NCBI RefSeq assembly: GCF_014773225.1 | Contig: NZ_JACXAJ010000001.1 | Location: 930,001 to 994,000, forward strand | Direction of reading: 5' to 3' | Length of the DNA: 64,000 nucleotides | Source of the DNA: Pontibacter aquaedesilientis | GTDB taxonomy: Bacteria; Bacteroidota; Bacteroidia; Cytophagales; Hymenobacteraceae | In this document: positions 1 through 8,721 of the stretch, in pieces | Layout: each line of letters opens with the position of its first letter | Position numbering within the stretch: the first letter of the stretch is position 1 | Position numbers and translations under genes: made by a program | The notes under the pieces: model-generated | Seen by the model: only the letters and a program-made list of their open reading frames with translations | Told to the model about the DNA's origin: nothing | The model's database searches: none

Positions 1-637
1 ACTTTTCCCACTCAGCTTTCAGTATGTTGTTGTCATTGTCGCGATCCATCACATAATAAAATCCTGAGCTGAAACTGTTTGGAGTCAGGAAATTTTCTTC
101 CCAATCAGCCAATGCACTTATAAAGCTATTCCGAAAAAAGACCTCAGCAAATTCAGGTTTAGCAAAGTCAGGTGCATATACGTTAAATCTTATGGAGTCT
201 TTTGCGATGTTCTGCTTCGTGTCCTCTGCTTGGATGACTATAGTATAAGTGCCTACCTCAGCAATTGTAGGCAAATGCATGTAAAATTGCACGATCGTAT
301 TTACTGCTTTATTAAGGGATCGAAGATGCGCTAGCCCCTCCATCTCCTTCCGGGTGCCATCTGGATCAACCAAAAATAACCTCACGCTCTCCAGTCCAGT
401 ATTGTCCGATATGTTAGCATACACTTTCAGCCTGTCAATCACCATCAAATCAGCATTGGAATTTGGGGAGGAGATTTGAATGACTGGTTTTGTCGTGTCA
501 GGTACAGCAGGGTTATTTGGACCAGGCGGATTTGGTTTGACGGGATTGTTGGGAGAACCTGGAAATACCTCGTCCTCATTACAGGACATAAACGAAAGAG
601 AAGCAATGCAGAACAGAAACCATAAATATTTTTTCAT
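1..637 (-). CDS. Lipoprotein with Ig-like fold and EF-hand loop, partial (3' end outside window)
   Basis: Reading the minus strand from the ATG at 637-635 gives an uninterrupted frame that runs off the left edge, so only about 212 residues are visible. The N-terminus is a short lipoprotein signal (MKKYLWFLFCIASLSFMSC), with Cys19 as the predicted lipidation site. A Pro/Asn-rich linker follows (residues 25-48). Next comes a beta-rich segment beginning KPVIQISSPNSNA, which looks like an Ig-like or DUF4625-like domain of secreted Bacteroidota proteins. At the window edge the sequence DRDNDNNILKAEW matches a canonical EF-hand loop (Asp at 1, 3 and 5, Asn at 7, Ile at 8, Glu at 12), so calcium binding is plausible. 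The role is unknown. It is probably exposed on the cell envelope. Confidence 0.75.
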   Translation of the reverse strand, partial: MKKYLWFLFCIASLSFMSCNEDEVFPGSPNNPVKPNPPGPNNPAVPDTTKPVIQISSPNSNADLMVIDRLKVYANISDNTGLESVRLFLVDPDGTRKEMEGLAHLRSLNKAVNTIVQFYMHLPTIAEVGTYTIVIQAEDTKQNIAKDSIRFNVYAPDFAKPEFAEVFFRNSFISALADWEENFLTPNSFSSGFYYVMDRDNDNNILKAEWEK

Positions 638-773
638 AGACATAGTTTTTAGACGAAAAGAAGTAAAGGGATGCGCAAGTCAAGATTTGCTATGAGATCA
701 AATTAACTGACATGGCATGGCGTCATAGATGACTTCAGTAATAAACTTGATGTGGTGGGAGAATGCGTAGTTG

Positions 774-800
774 AGCACGTCACGCTGGTGTGGACGTGCT
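774..800. repeat. Inverted repeat in the divergent intergenic region
   Basis: The arms at 774-781 and 793-800 are perfect reverse complements (8 bases, spacer 11). The repeat lies 137 bases upstream of the lipoprotein start at 637. It could be an operator or a small hairpin, and no regulator is identifiable nearby. Confidence 0.35.
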
Positions 801-837
801 ATAAGTGCGGTCAAGGCAGGTATCCTGTTTGGATAGG

Positions 838-858
838 AATTTTGAGTAAATCAAAATT
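838..858. repeat. AT-rich inverted repeat, possible operator
   Basis: AATTTTGA at 838-845 and TCAAAATT at 851-858 are perfect reverse complements separated by five bases. The dyad is of helix-turn-helix operator size. It lies about 200 bases upstream of the lipoprotein and 560 bases upstream of the kinase. Function is unproven. Confidence 0.35.
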
Positions 859-1414
859 GATTCATTGATTATAAAACCTGAAAGCTCACTGCGAGCGGCT
901 TAACCCTCGCCTCGCTTTGCTTTCTGCTATACCTTACTTATACGAAATCAGGCCATTCATTATCAGACTAGGTATGCCCTAGCCCGTCTTTTTTAGTGAA
1001 AGCGCTCTGTAAGCTTACCATGTATGCCTTTAAGTAGGTAAATCCAGCGGCAATGCTGCTCGCCGGGTTGTGTTGCGTCCTAATTTTCAGCCTGTTCCGG
1101 TGCGCTTCCTGCCATTTGGGTGAACCTGTTTACAAGCGGGTTTGTTGCAAGCGATTACCAATTGTGCCAATTAGCATCCAATCCTAGTTAATTGTTAACA
1201 CAAGCCGCGAACAAAAACAGACAGGTTTTTGAGTAAATTTCAGTTCATTACAGGTATAGGGAGTGAGATTAACATTATAATTCCTAATTTCAATTTTTAA
1301 TGCTGCTAAACAGTGCAAATTTGAGGAACAGACTAAACCCTTTTCCGTATTGTTGCAGATGGGCTAAAATCAGCACATTGGTCAATTTTTTATCTTTTTC
1401 TAATACACATCGAC

Positions 1415-3328
1415 ATGTTTGAGACGAAATCGGCACTGGAAATTGACTTTGAAGCAGCATTTAACGGCATGCCTGGTTGCTATCTCCTCATCTCTCCAAA
1501 CCTGCCCCTCTTCACTGTGCTTGCCATCAGTGACGAACTGCTTGAAAACACAGGCAGAGAGCGGGAGGATATCGTGGGCAAGAGTGTGTTCGATGCCTAC
1601 CCCGACAACCCGGAGATAAACTCAGCCACTGGTCCGTCCAGCCTGATGGTGTCGTTGCAGCATGTCGTCCACCACAAGACCCCGGACCAGATGCCAATCG
1701 TGCGGTATGATGTACCCAACGCCCATGGCGGTTTTGATGAACGCTACTGGTCCTCATCCAGCAAGCCCGTTTTAGACAAAAATGGTGATCTCCTGTATAT
1801 CATACACGCATCACATGAAGTCACGGATCAGATTGTAGCCAAGAAAAGAAGCTCAAATAAAAAAATCAACAAGACCTACGAGTTGCTTATGCAGGCTCCC
1901 GTCGGTATAACCATACTCAGCGGGCCAGAGAACATCGTGGAGCTTGCTAACGAGCAGATACTCAAGAACTGGAGCCGAACGGCCGACATTATTGGCAAGC
2001 CTTATTTTGAGGTAGTGCCGGAGGCTAAGAGCCAAGGCTTTGCTGAAATACTGGACGAGGTGCGCAAAACAGGGGAGACCTTCTCCGCCACCGAATTTCC
2101 GACTATGTTTTTAGCGGAGGGCCAGGAAAAGCTACGCTACTATAATGTCGTATGCCAGCCCTACTTCGAAGCAGCAACCAGCAAATACCCAACCGGTGTT
2201 TTCTATGTAGCCCACGATGTAACGGAGCAGGTACTAGCCCGCAAAAAAGTAGAGGAAAGCGAACTTAGACTGCAGGCCATTATCGAAACGACGCCAGAGA
2301 GCATCAAGATCGTTTCTGAAGATGGCACTCTCCTGTTCATGAACACCTACGGATTGGCCATGATTGAGGGAGATGACGAACTGCTTGGGAATGCCTCTAT
2401 TTTAGATATTATTGCCCCTGAACATCGCTCAGTTTGGAAAGAAAACCTCCGCCGCGTTTGTCAAGGAGAACGCCTGAGCTGGGAATTTGATATTATTGGA
2501 TTGAAAGGGACGCGCCGTTGCATGGAAACCCACGCGGTTATGCTGCCTGGCTCCAATGGCACCGCACAACTGGCCGTGACCCGCGATGTAACGGCCCGAA
2601 AAAAACAAGAGGAAGAATTAAAATCCAAAAACGACCAGTTGACACAGATCAACAACGATTTGGATAACTTTATTTACACGGCTTCACACGATTTAAAGTC
2701 TCCTATTTCAAACATCGAAGGCCTTTTGGAGTTGCTATACCTGGAGTTATCCGGAGAGCGAACAGACCATACAGAAGTACAGCAGATCATGGAACTGATG
2801 AAGAGTTCGGTGGAACGCTTTAAAAAGACGATCACCAACCTGACAGACGTCGTGAAACTGCAGCAGGAGAGCGATCTCGCCACAACCCTGGTCAGCCTGC
2901 CTGAAATGGTGCAGGAAGTACGCCTGGACCTGGAGCCTATGCTAAAAGAAGCCGGCGGCTTACTCGAGCTCGAAGTGGCCTCCTGCCATAATATCCGTTT
3001 TGCTGAGAAAAACCTGCGCAGTGTTATCCAGAACCTTCTCAGCAATGCCATTAAATACCGCTCGCCTGATCGCGTGCTACAGGTAAAAGTGGCTTGCTAC
3101 CTCACACCTGAATACCATGTGCTGAGCGTAACGGATAACGGACTGGGAATTTCGGAACGTAACCAGGAGTATCTCTTTACCATGTTCCGGCGCTTTCACG
3201 ACCACGTGGAAGGCACTGGCATTGGCCTTTATATGATTAAGAAAATGGTGGAGAACGCCGGTGGGCACCTGCAGGTGGAAAGCTGCCTGGGGAAAGGGTC
3301 AACCTTCAGCGTATGGTTTAAGCGATAG
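1415..3328 (+). CDS. PAS-domain sensor histidine kinase
   Basis: This 637-residue protein has no membrane segments, so it is a cytoplasmic sensor kinase. Three PAS-type modules are visible at roughly residues 10-140, 150-275 and 275-395. The second and third follow the phrases 'HDVTEQV' and 'VTARKKQEEE', typical of PAC ends. A short coiled coil leads to the dimerisation helix with H-box YTASHDLKSPISN. His425 is the predicted phosphorylation site. The ATPase domain has the N-box (NLLSNAIKY, around residues 540-547), a G1 box (DNGLGI) and a G2 box (GTGIGLYMIKK). It ends 43 bases before a single-domain response regulator that is its probable partner. The H-box and ATPase region closely resemble the C-terminus of the large kinase ending at 28284. 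The ligand is unknown. Confidence 0.9.
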   Translation: MFETKSALEIDFEAAFNGMPGCYLLISPNLPLFTVLAISDELLENTGREREDIVGKSVFDAYPDNPEINSATGPSSLMVSLQHVVHHKTPDQMPIVRYDVPNAHGGFDERYWSSSSKPVLDKNGDLLYIIHASHEVTDQIVAKKRSSNKKINKTYELLMQAPVGITILSGPENIVELANEQILKNWSRTADIIGKPYFEVVPEAKSQGFAEILDEVRKTGETFSATEFPTMFLAEGQEKLRYYNVVCQPYFEAATSKYPTGVFYVAHDVTEQVLARKKVEESELRLQAIIETTPESIKIVSEDGTLLFMNTYGLAMIEGDDELLGNASILDIIAPEHRSVWKENLRRVCQGERLSWEFDIIGLKGTRRCMETHAVMLPGSNGTAQLAVTRDVTARKKQEEELKSKNDQLTQINNDLDNFIYTASHDLKSPISNIEGLLELLYLELSGERTDHTEVQQIMELMKSSVERFKKTITNLTDVVKLQQESDLATTLVSLPEMVQEVRLDLEPMLKEAGGLLELEVASCHNIRFAEKNLRSVIQNLLSNAIKYRSPDRVLQVKVACYLTPEYHVLSVTDNGLGISERNQEYLFTMFRRFHDHVEGTGIGLYMIKKMVENAGGHLQVESCLGKGSTFSVWFKR

Positions 3329-3371
3329 CCCGCTGCCTTAATAAAAACAAAATAACTTAACCGAGTAGTAA

Positions 3372-3773
3372 ATGAAGATTTTGACATCAGCGCTATTGAT
3401 AGATGACGACCAGACCACCAACTTCGTCAATAAAAAATTGCTGAGAGACACAGGCTGCCTGGAAGAAGTTTTGGTGGCCCTGAACGGCCACGAAGGTATT
3501 AACCTGCTACAGGAGCAGTACCATGCCGGCCGCTGCCCGAACCTGATTCTGCTGGATGTGAACATGCCGGTTATGAGCGGCTTTGATTTCCTGGAAGCCT
3601 TCAATGAATTGGATATCGAAAAGAACTCCATCAAAATCATCATGCTGACTACCTCCATGCACCCACGGGACATCAACCGGCTTGGCGACCTGCCCACCCA
3701 TGGCTTTCTGAACAAACCCCTTACCCGCGAAAAATTGAAAGGACTGCTGAAAGAGCATTTTGATATCGATTAG
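3372..3773 (+). CDS. Single-domain response regulator (CheY-like receiver)
   Basis: A 133-residue receiver domain with no output domain. The acidic pocket is Asp11-Asp13 and the phospho-acceptor is Asp62 in ILLDVNMP. Thr93/Thr94 and Lys115 (NKP) complete the conserved switch and catalytic set. It lies 43 bases after the PAS kinase and is presumably phosphorylated by it. With no effector domain it should act through protein contacts or as a phosphorelay intermediate. The variant 'DVNMPVMSGFDFLEAF' with a long alpha3-alpha4 loop is typical of receivers paired with Bacteroidota PAS kinases. Confidence 0.93.
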   Translation: MKILTSALLIDDDQTTNFVNKKLLRDTGCLEEVLVALNGHEGINLLQEQYHAGRCPNLILLDVNMPVMSGFDFLEAFNELDIEKNSIKIIMLTTSMHPRDINRLGDLPTHGFLNKPLTREKLKGLLKEHFDID

Positions 3774-3889
3774 CCCGAAAATATTCGCTGTTTCAAGTGC
3801 CTTTCTTTCGTGAACACCACCGTATTCGCTCAGGTATAGACTGACTTCTAACCCCCATTTCCATTCCCTTTGCCCAAAACACAGGATAA

Positions 3890-3916
3890 AGTGTAATTAT
3901 TTATAATAATTACACT
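3890..3916. promoter_or_regulatory. Perfect AT-rich dyad upstream of the STAS-like gene
   Basis: AGTGTAATTATT at 3890-3901 and AATAATTACACT at 3905-3916 are perfect 12-base inverted arms around a three-base spacer. The dyad lies 117 bases after the response regulator stop and 120 bases before the next start. There is no GC-rich stem or T-run, so an operator is more likely than a terminator. No regulator is assigned. Confidence 0.45.
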
Positions 3917-4035
3917 AATTTTTGCGTATACATTAAAGCACACGCACTGCTTTGTGCCTGATTGGCCACCTCCTGCTTACATCCCGCTGCTACATTTAGG
4001 GTGTTTCGGTATAGCAGGTACAAGTTCACAACCAC

Positions 4036-4467
4036 ATGATTGACCACAATTCACATACGGAAGAGATGCCTGAATTCTGCAACGACTACCTATACCTGAT
4101 CGTTGATGAAAGGGCGCACCTGATGTACTCCATGTGGACAAGGTCACCGGACAGACAGGAGTATCGGGAAGCTGCGGAAATTTTTATAGGATTCTTGCGT
4201 GAAAACCACATCCGCTACTGGATACAGAACACAAACCACCTGGGCGAAGTACCGCTCGAAGAGATGAAAGCTGCCATGCAGCAATTTATGCCATTGGCTC
4301 CCACCACCCTGAGAAAATTAGCCCGAATCTGTTCCGACGAGCAAAGTGTAGCGACCTTTATGAAGCTTGCCAGCCAAACCATAGAGCAACTCAGCCCCAA
4401 CATTGAAATACAGAGTTTCATGACTTACCGCGAAGCCGTTGACTGGATAAGCAGTGATAGGCAGTAG
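4036..4467 (+). CDS. Small STAS/SEC14-like cytoplasmic protein, tentative
   Basis: A 143-residue soluble protein with no signal peptide. The pattern is an initial beta-strand pair (YLYLIVDERAHLMYSMWTR), a helix (EYREAAEIFIGFLREN), a strand (IRYWIQNTN), further helices, and the closing phrase FMTYREAVDWI. This order resembles the many small STAS/SpoIIAA-like orphan proteins of Hymenobacteraceae. That match is from memory of the family pattern and not a proven homology. It follows the kinase/regulator pair on the same strand after a 262-base gap with a strong dyad, so it may be separately controlled. It could be a partner-switching protein. No catalytic residues are apparent. Confidence 0.5.
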   Translation: MIDHNSHTEEMPEFCNDYLYLIVDERAHLMYSMWTRSPDRQEYREAAEIFIGFLRENHIRYWIQNTNHLGEVPLEEMKAAMQQFMPLAPTTLRKLARICSDEQSVATFMKLASQTIEQLSPNIEIQSFMTYREAVDWISSDRQ

Positions 4468-4719
4468 TAGCGCGTCATTGTCGTTGCCAAAACCATGGAT
4501 GTATAATCACCATACCTGAAATGCAGTTAACTCAGGTATAAGGCGGGTAAGCATTACTGAATAGGTGCCATTGCATAAAGAACTCTTTTATGCAGGTAGC
4601 TATAATTGACTGCGTTTACCCACCCACCTTGAACATTTAAAAAAAACTATATAATCGTCTTAACATTCTATGTTTTTCATTACCTTGAGCCTTTGTTTCA
4701 GCACCGAGTACAAGAATAC

Positions 4720-6140
4720 ATGGCCACTACCAATACCCCCACCGCCAAAGCAAAGGCGGATATAGATTTTGAAAACGAACTCTGGAATGCCGCCAACGAG
4801 CTGCGTGGCGCTGTAGCCGAGAACCAGTACAAAGACTACGTGCTCTCGCTGCTGTTTGTAAAGCACCTCTCCGAGCGCTACGAACTGCGCAAGCAGGAAA
4901 TACAGCAGGACTTTGCCAACCCCGAAAGCGATTACTATAACATAGAGGCCCACCAACAGGCCGAGGTGCTCGAAGACGAACTGGAGTACCAGGTAAAGAA
5001 CGTGTACCGCTTGCCCCGCGAGGCTACATGGGAGTACCTGCGTGAAAACGCTGAGCAGGACGACATAAAAGTAAAGGTAGACCAGGCCTTTGTACTGCTC
5101 GATGAGCTGCTGGCCAAGCGCAACCCTGACTATAAAGGCGTGCTGGAGCCGATCTTCGTGAAAAGCCAGCTCTCCCCTACGCAGGTGGCCGGGCTTATCA
5201 ACCTGTTCTCCAAAGAGAAGTTCTCCGAGATCAACAACCCCGAGTCCGACATTTACGGCCGCGTGTATGAGTACTACATCGGCAAGTTTGCCATGGCCGA
5301 AGGCTCCGGTGCGGGGCAGTTCTTTACGCCAGGCTCGGTGGTGCGGTTGCTCGTGGAAATGCTGGAACCGCTCAAAGGTCGCATCATGGACCTGGCCTGC
5401 GGTTCGGGTGGTATGTTTGTGCAGAGCCTCAAGTTTTTGCAGGCGCACGGCGGCGACAAAAATGACATCTCCATTTACGGGCAGGAGCGCTACGAAGGCA
5501 CGCTGCGCCTTTGCAAAATGAACCTGCTGTTGCGCAACCTCTCCTTCGACGTAAAATTGGGCGACTCGCTGCTGCAGGATCGCTTCTCGGACCTAAAGGC
5601 TGATTACGCCCTCATGAACCCGCCGTTCAATATCTCGAACTGGCACCCTGAACTGCTTCCCGACAACGACCCGAGATTATTCGGTTCTAAAGACACCTTT
5701 ACCACACCCGGCAATGCCAACTACATGTGGTTCCAGACGCTGTGGCACCACCTGAGCGAGCGTGGCACGGCAGGCGTGGGATGGCCAACGGCGCCATGAC
5801 CACTGGAAGCGCCGGCGAAAAGAACGTGCGCGAGCACATGATACAGCAAGGCATGGTAGACTGCATTGTACAGATGCCCGACAAGCTGTTCCTGACCACC
5901 GGCATACCCGCCTGTATCTTTATTTTGAGCAAGAACCGCGACGGCCGCGACGGCGAACACCGCGAGCGCAAAAACGAGATACTTTTTATTGATGCCCGCA
6001 AACTGGGAACCATGGCCAGCCGCCGCCTGCGCGTGTTCGAAGATGCCGACGTGGCCCGCATTGCCGACACCTACCATACTTGGCGCAACATAGGTAGCAG
6101 CTACTCCGACACCGAAGGCTTCTGGAAGGACGTTGCATAA
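4720..6140 (+). pseudogene. hsdM: Type I restriction-modification methylase subunit HsdM, frameshifted and C-terminally truncated
   Basis: HsdM would transfer methyl groups to adenine within the HsdMS methylase. The ATG at 4720 begins MATTNTPTAKAKADIDFENELW. A TTG start at 4693 is also open but less likely. The helical N-terminal domain leads to the SAM motif (MDLACGSGGMF) and catalytic motif NPPF (MNPPFNISNW). At 5778-5780 the frame breaks: frame 1 ends at 5799, while the family sequence MANGAMTTGSAGEKNVREHM continues in another frame from 5781. Loss of one T from a GTGGTGATG context explains this. The second part stops at 6140 after EGFWKDVA, where relatives continue with the conserved 'G(F/W)xKSAT' stretch and a further 60-90 residues. 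The truncation coincides with the start of an AT-rich insertion. An assembly error could explain the frameshift but not the missing C-terminus. Confidence 0.85.
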
Positions 6141-6263
6141 TGAGTATCATATATATTTAACTGAAATAAATTAATTCCTTTATATATTGCCCATTCATAT
6201 TAATAATACCATGAATAGAAAGTATTTTAAGATCTATGAATGTATTAGGTCAATTAAATAAAC

Positions 6264-7094
6264 GTGAGAGAGCTAACTAATATAGATGCAGATACAGGAA
6301 AACCATTTTTAAGATGGGCAGGTGGTAAGTCCTGGTTAATTAAGTACTTAAGCAAAATAAAAGCATCTAACTATGGTAATTACCACGAGTCTTTTTTAGG
6401 GGGAGGTGCGACTTTTTTTTACCTATTACCTAAAAAACAATCTTACTTATCTGATCTAAATGAAGATTTAATCGAAACATATAAAGCGGTAAGGGATCAT
6501 GCTTCTGATATAATCAATAAACTGAAAACTTTTAATAATACAGAGGAAGATTATTATATAATTAGAAATACGGCTTTTGACTCCAAAATTGAAAGAGCTG
6601 CTCAGTTTATATACTTAAACCAAACTTCCTATAACGGAATTTATCGTGTAAATCTGAAAGGAAAATATAATGTCCCTTACGGGTTTAGAAAGAAAGATTT
6701 TATTGATGAACAAAATCTACTCCGTGCTCAATATATTCTTAAAAAAGCTCACTTAGAGCAATGCGACTTTTATAGTATAGAAGATAATATTAAAAGGAAT
6801 GATTTAGTCTTTCTTGATCCACCCTACACAGTTTCTCATAATAATAATGGGTTTATCAAATACAATGAAAAAATCTTTTCATTAGAAGATCAAATGAGAT
6901 TGAGTAATCTAATTGATGTAATTAAAACTAAAGGAGCCTTTTATATCTTAACTAACGCTGCTCATAAAACAATTGAAGAGATTTTTGATAAAGGGGACAA
7001 AAAGATACTATTAAATAGGGCAAGTTTGATTGGAGGGTTAAACTCAAAGAGAGGTCACACAAGTGAATTTGTGTTCACAAATACAGAATTATAG
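6264..7094 (+). CDS. Dam-like N6-adenine DNA methyltransferase (D12 class)
   Basis: A 276-residue enzyme predicted to methylate adenine in double-stranded DNA using SAM. Motif order is that of the alpha-class Dam/D12 family: motif X (FLRWAGGKSWL), motif I (YHESFLGGGATFF), motif II acidic strand (YLSDLNEDLI), and motif IV DPPY (LVFLDPPYTV, catalytic). Length matches the family (260-290). The start is GTG at 6264, because an in-frame stop at 6255 excludes longer versions. Gene and flanks are very AT-rich, unlike the surrounding hsd genes, which suggests horizontal acquisition. It is the first gene of a three-gene run with the DGQHR gene 70 bases downstream. It may mark self DNA for that module. 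Target site unknown. Confidence 0.9.
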   Translation: MRELTNIDADTGKPFLRWAGGKSWLIKYLSKIKASNYGNYHESFLGGGATFFYLLPKKQSYLSDLNEDLIETYKAVRDHASDIINKLKTFNNTEEDYYIIRNTAFDSKIERAAQFIYLNQTSYNGIYRVNLKGKYNVPYGFRKKDFIDEQNLLRAQYILKKAHLEQCDFYSIEDNIKRNDLVFLDPPYTVSHNNNGFIKYNEKIFSLEDQMRLSNLIDVIKTKGAFYILTNAAHKTIEEIFDKGDKKILLNRASLIGGLNSKRGHTSEFVFTNTEL

Positions 7095-7118
7095 GAACCT
7101 ACAGTATTCGATGATTTC

Positions 7119-7147
7119 AAAGATAAATCTTTTAATAATTTATCTTT
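7119..7147. repeat. Hairpin between the dam-like and DGQHR genes
   Basis: AAAGATAAA at 7119-7127 pairs perfectly with TTTATCTTT at 7139-7147 across an 11-base loop. It occupies the only gap within the three-gene cassette (7095-7164). It could be an operator separating methylase from effector expression, an RNA processing signal, or a weak attenuator. Confidence 0.4.
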
Positions 7148-7164
7148 AGTTAAGCTAATTATAA

Positions 7165-8721
7165 ATGACAGAATCAACATCAATTTCAGCAATCAGAGTT
7201 AAGCAATGGCTAGAAGATTGGGATAACGTACAATTTGGGAGTCTTAGGAAGAAACCACAGCCCCATTTTTACATATTCAGTATTAGTGCCAACACTCTAA
7301 AGAAGTTGTCCAAAGTCTATCCCCGTAAGGCCAATGAAAAAAGGAATGCAGAGATAGGAGTTCAGCGTAAACATGATCCTGAACGTTCTGATAAAATTAG
7401 ACAATATGTATTTGGTGGATTTCCTTGGTCTGACTTATCTGATGCAAAAAGAAATTCAAATGAATTTTCTGATCTCAAAATGCCTGGTTGGTTGCCAACA
7501 GCAATCATTGCTAATATTATTGCTCCAGAAACAGTTAGAGGAGGTGTCACTATAAAGGAAACAGATATTATTAAGCTTGAAGACTCTAATGGCCAAATTA
7601 AACTTGTACTACCAGAGGGAACAAGTGAAAAAGAATGGATACCTGAAGTTCCACCAATAGAAATTATTGACGGTCAGCATAGATTATGGGCTTTTAATAA
7701 AGATGAAAAACTAAACGGAGATTTTGAACTACCAGTTGTAGCATTCTACGATTTAGATATTTCTTGGCAAGCATATTTATTTTATACGATAAATATAAAG
7801 CCTAAGAAGATAAACGCTAGTTTAGCTTTTGATTTGTATCCAATATTAAGAGTACAAGATTGGCTTGAGAGATCTCCTGATGGTGCATTTGTTTATAAAG
7901 AGACACGAGCTCAAGAATTAGTTGAGGTTTTATGGTCATTTGAAACAAGCCCTTGGAAAGATAGAATTAACATGCTTGGTGAGAAGTATGAAAAGGGGTC
8001 TGGGTCAGTACTGCCTACTATTACACAGTCGGCTTTTATAAGAAGTTTAATAGCAACTTTTATCAAAAGCTCTTCATCTAAGGGATTAGGTGGTCTTTTT
8101 GGTTCCCAATTAAAAGATGGAAGTTTGTTAGTATGGAATAGAACTCAACAGGCTGCATTCTTAATCTTGGCCTGGGAGTATATGATTACAGCTATCAAAA
8201 ATAGTAAAGCAGAATGGGCTGAAGATCTTAGAGCTTATTATACATCCCCGCAGGGTGAACTATTTAAGGAAGAAGTTCAAAAACTAGATCCTGCATACGC
8301 AAGCAAGCTAAGTCTCATTTCAACAGATCAAGGTGTTAGAGGTTTCTTACACATTATCAACGATATGTTTTATGTTGAAAGTGACAAACTTGAATTAAAT
8401 AACATACAGAGTCCTGATGAGATTAAAGAAGATCGCATTGATGAAGTTGACTTAAAAAGCGCTCTGAAAATTTTTAGAAAAAATACCAAGTTGTTAGACT
8501 ATTTAGAAGAATTAACTTCAGAGCTTATAAAATTTGACTGGCGAACAGCTTCTACACCAGGCCTTGATAGAATTACAAAGCAGAAGCAAATGATTTATAA
8601 AGGTAGTAGTGGATATAAAGAAATTAGATCAGAATTATTAAGACTTCTAAAAGACTCAAATATTACAAGAGTTTCTTCAAATGCTAATTTTATTATTAAG
8701 GGGTTAGGATATGGCAATTGA
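7165..8721 (+). CDS. DGQHR-domain protein (DndB-like superfamily)
   Basis: A 518-residue cytoplasmic protein with the diagnostic IDGQHRLWAF motif (DGQHR at residues 169-173), followed by the family-typical phrase 'INIKPKKINASLAFDL'. DGQHR proteins include DndB of DNA phosphorothioation and related partners of DNA-modification defence modules. Their fold is ParB/sulfiredoxin-like, and proposed roles are DNA binding, nucleotide hydrolysis or control of modification. The C-terminal 300 residues are mostly helical and not recognised. The start overlaps nothing, while the stop overlaps the next gene by 11 bases, so the two are translationally coupled. The composition is AT-rich like its neighbours. 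No dndCDE, dpd or ssp genes are nearby, so the association with a Dam-like methylase is the informative feature. Confidence 0.8.
   Translation: MTESTSISAIRVKQWLEDWDNVQFGSLRKKPQPHFYIFSISANTLKKLSKVYPRKANEKRNAEIGVQRKHDPERSDKIRQYVFGGFPWSDLSDAKRNSNEFSDLKMPGWLPTAIIANIIAPETVRGGVTIKETDIIKLEDSNGQIKLVLPEGTSEKEWIPEVPPIEIIDGQHRLWAFNKDEKLNGDFELPVVAFYDLDISWQAYLFYTINIKPKKINASLAFDLYPILRVQDWLERSPDGAFVYKETRAQELVEVLWSFETSPWKDRINMLGEKYEKGSGSVLPTITQSAFIRSLIATFIKSSSSKGLGGLFGSQLKDGSLLVWNRTQQAAFLILAWEYMITAIKNSKAEWAEDLRAYYTSPQGELFKEEVQKLDPAYASKLSLISTDQGVRGFLHIINDMFYVESDKLELNNIQSPDEIKEDRIDEVDLKSALKIFRKNTKLLDYLEELTSELIKFDWRTASTPGLDRITKQKQMIYKGSSGYKEIRSELLRLLKDSNITRVSSNANFIIKGLGYGN

Larger units (their letters stand above)
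638..1414. other. Intergenic region between divergent genes
   Basis: This 777-base stretch separates the minus-strand lipoprotein from the plus-strand kinase, so it must hold both promoters. No coding frame is convincing. Two inverted repeats are visible. One is at 774-800, with 8-base arms AGCACGTC/GACGTGCT and an 11-base spacer. The other is at 838-858, with arms AATTTTGA/TCAAAATT and a 5-base spacer. One AGGTATA heptamer lies near 1252. I see no tRNA and no terminator with a T-run. A clear Bacteroidota -33/-7 promoter could not be fixed by eye. Confidence 0.5.

Noticed and set aside
480..695. Plus-strand frame of 71 codons at the left edge
   Set aside because: It is antisense to the minus-strand lipoprotein gene, whose signal peptide, lipobox and EF-hand are convincing.
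4660..5448. Minus-strand frame of 262 codons
   Set aside because: Antisense to hsdM. The apparent hydrophobic pattern is a mirror of the hsdM helices.
6211..6261. 16-residue leader-like frame ending two bases before the dam-like start
   Set aside because: Too short to support. It may couple translation of the methylase, but its composition is that of random AT-rich DNA.
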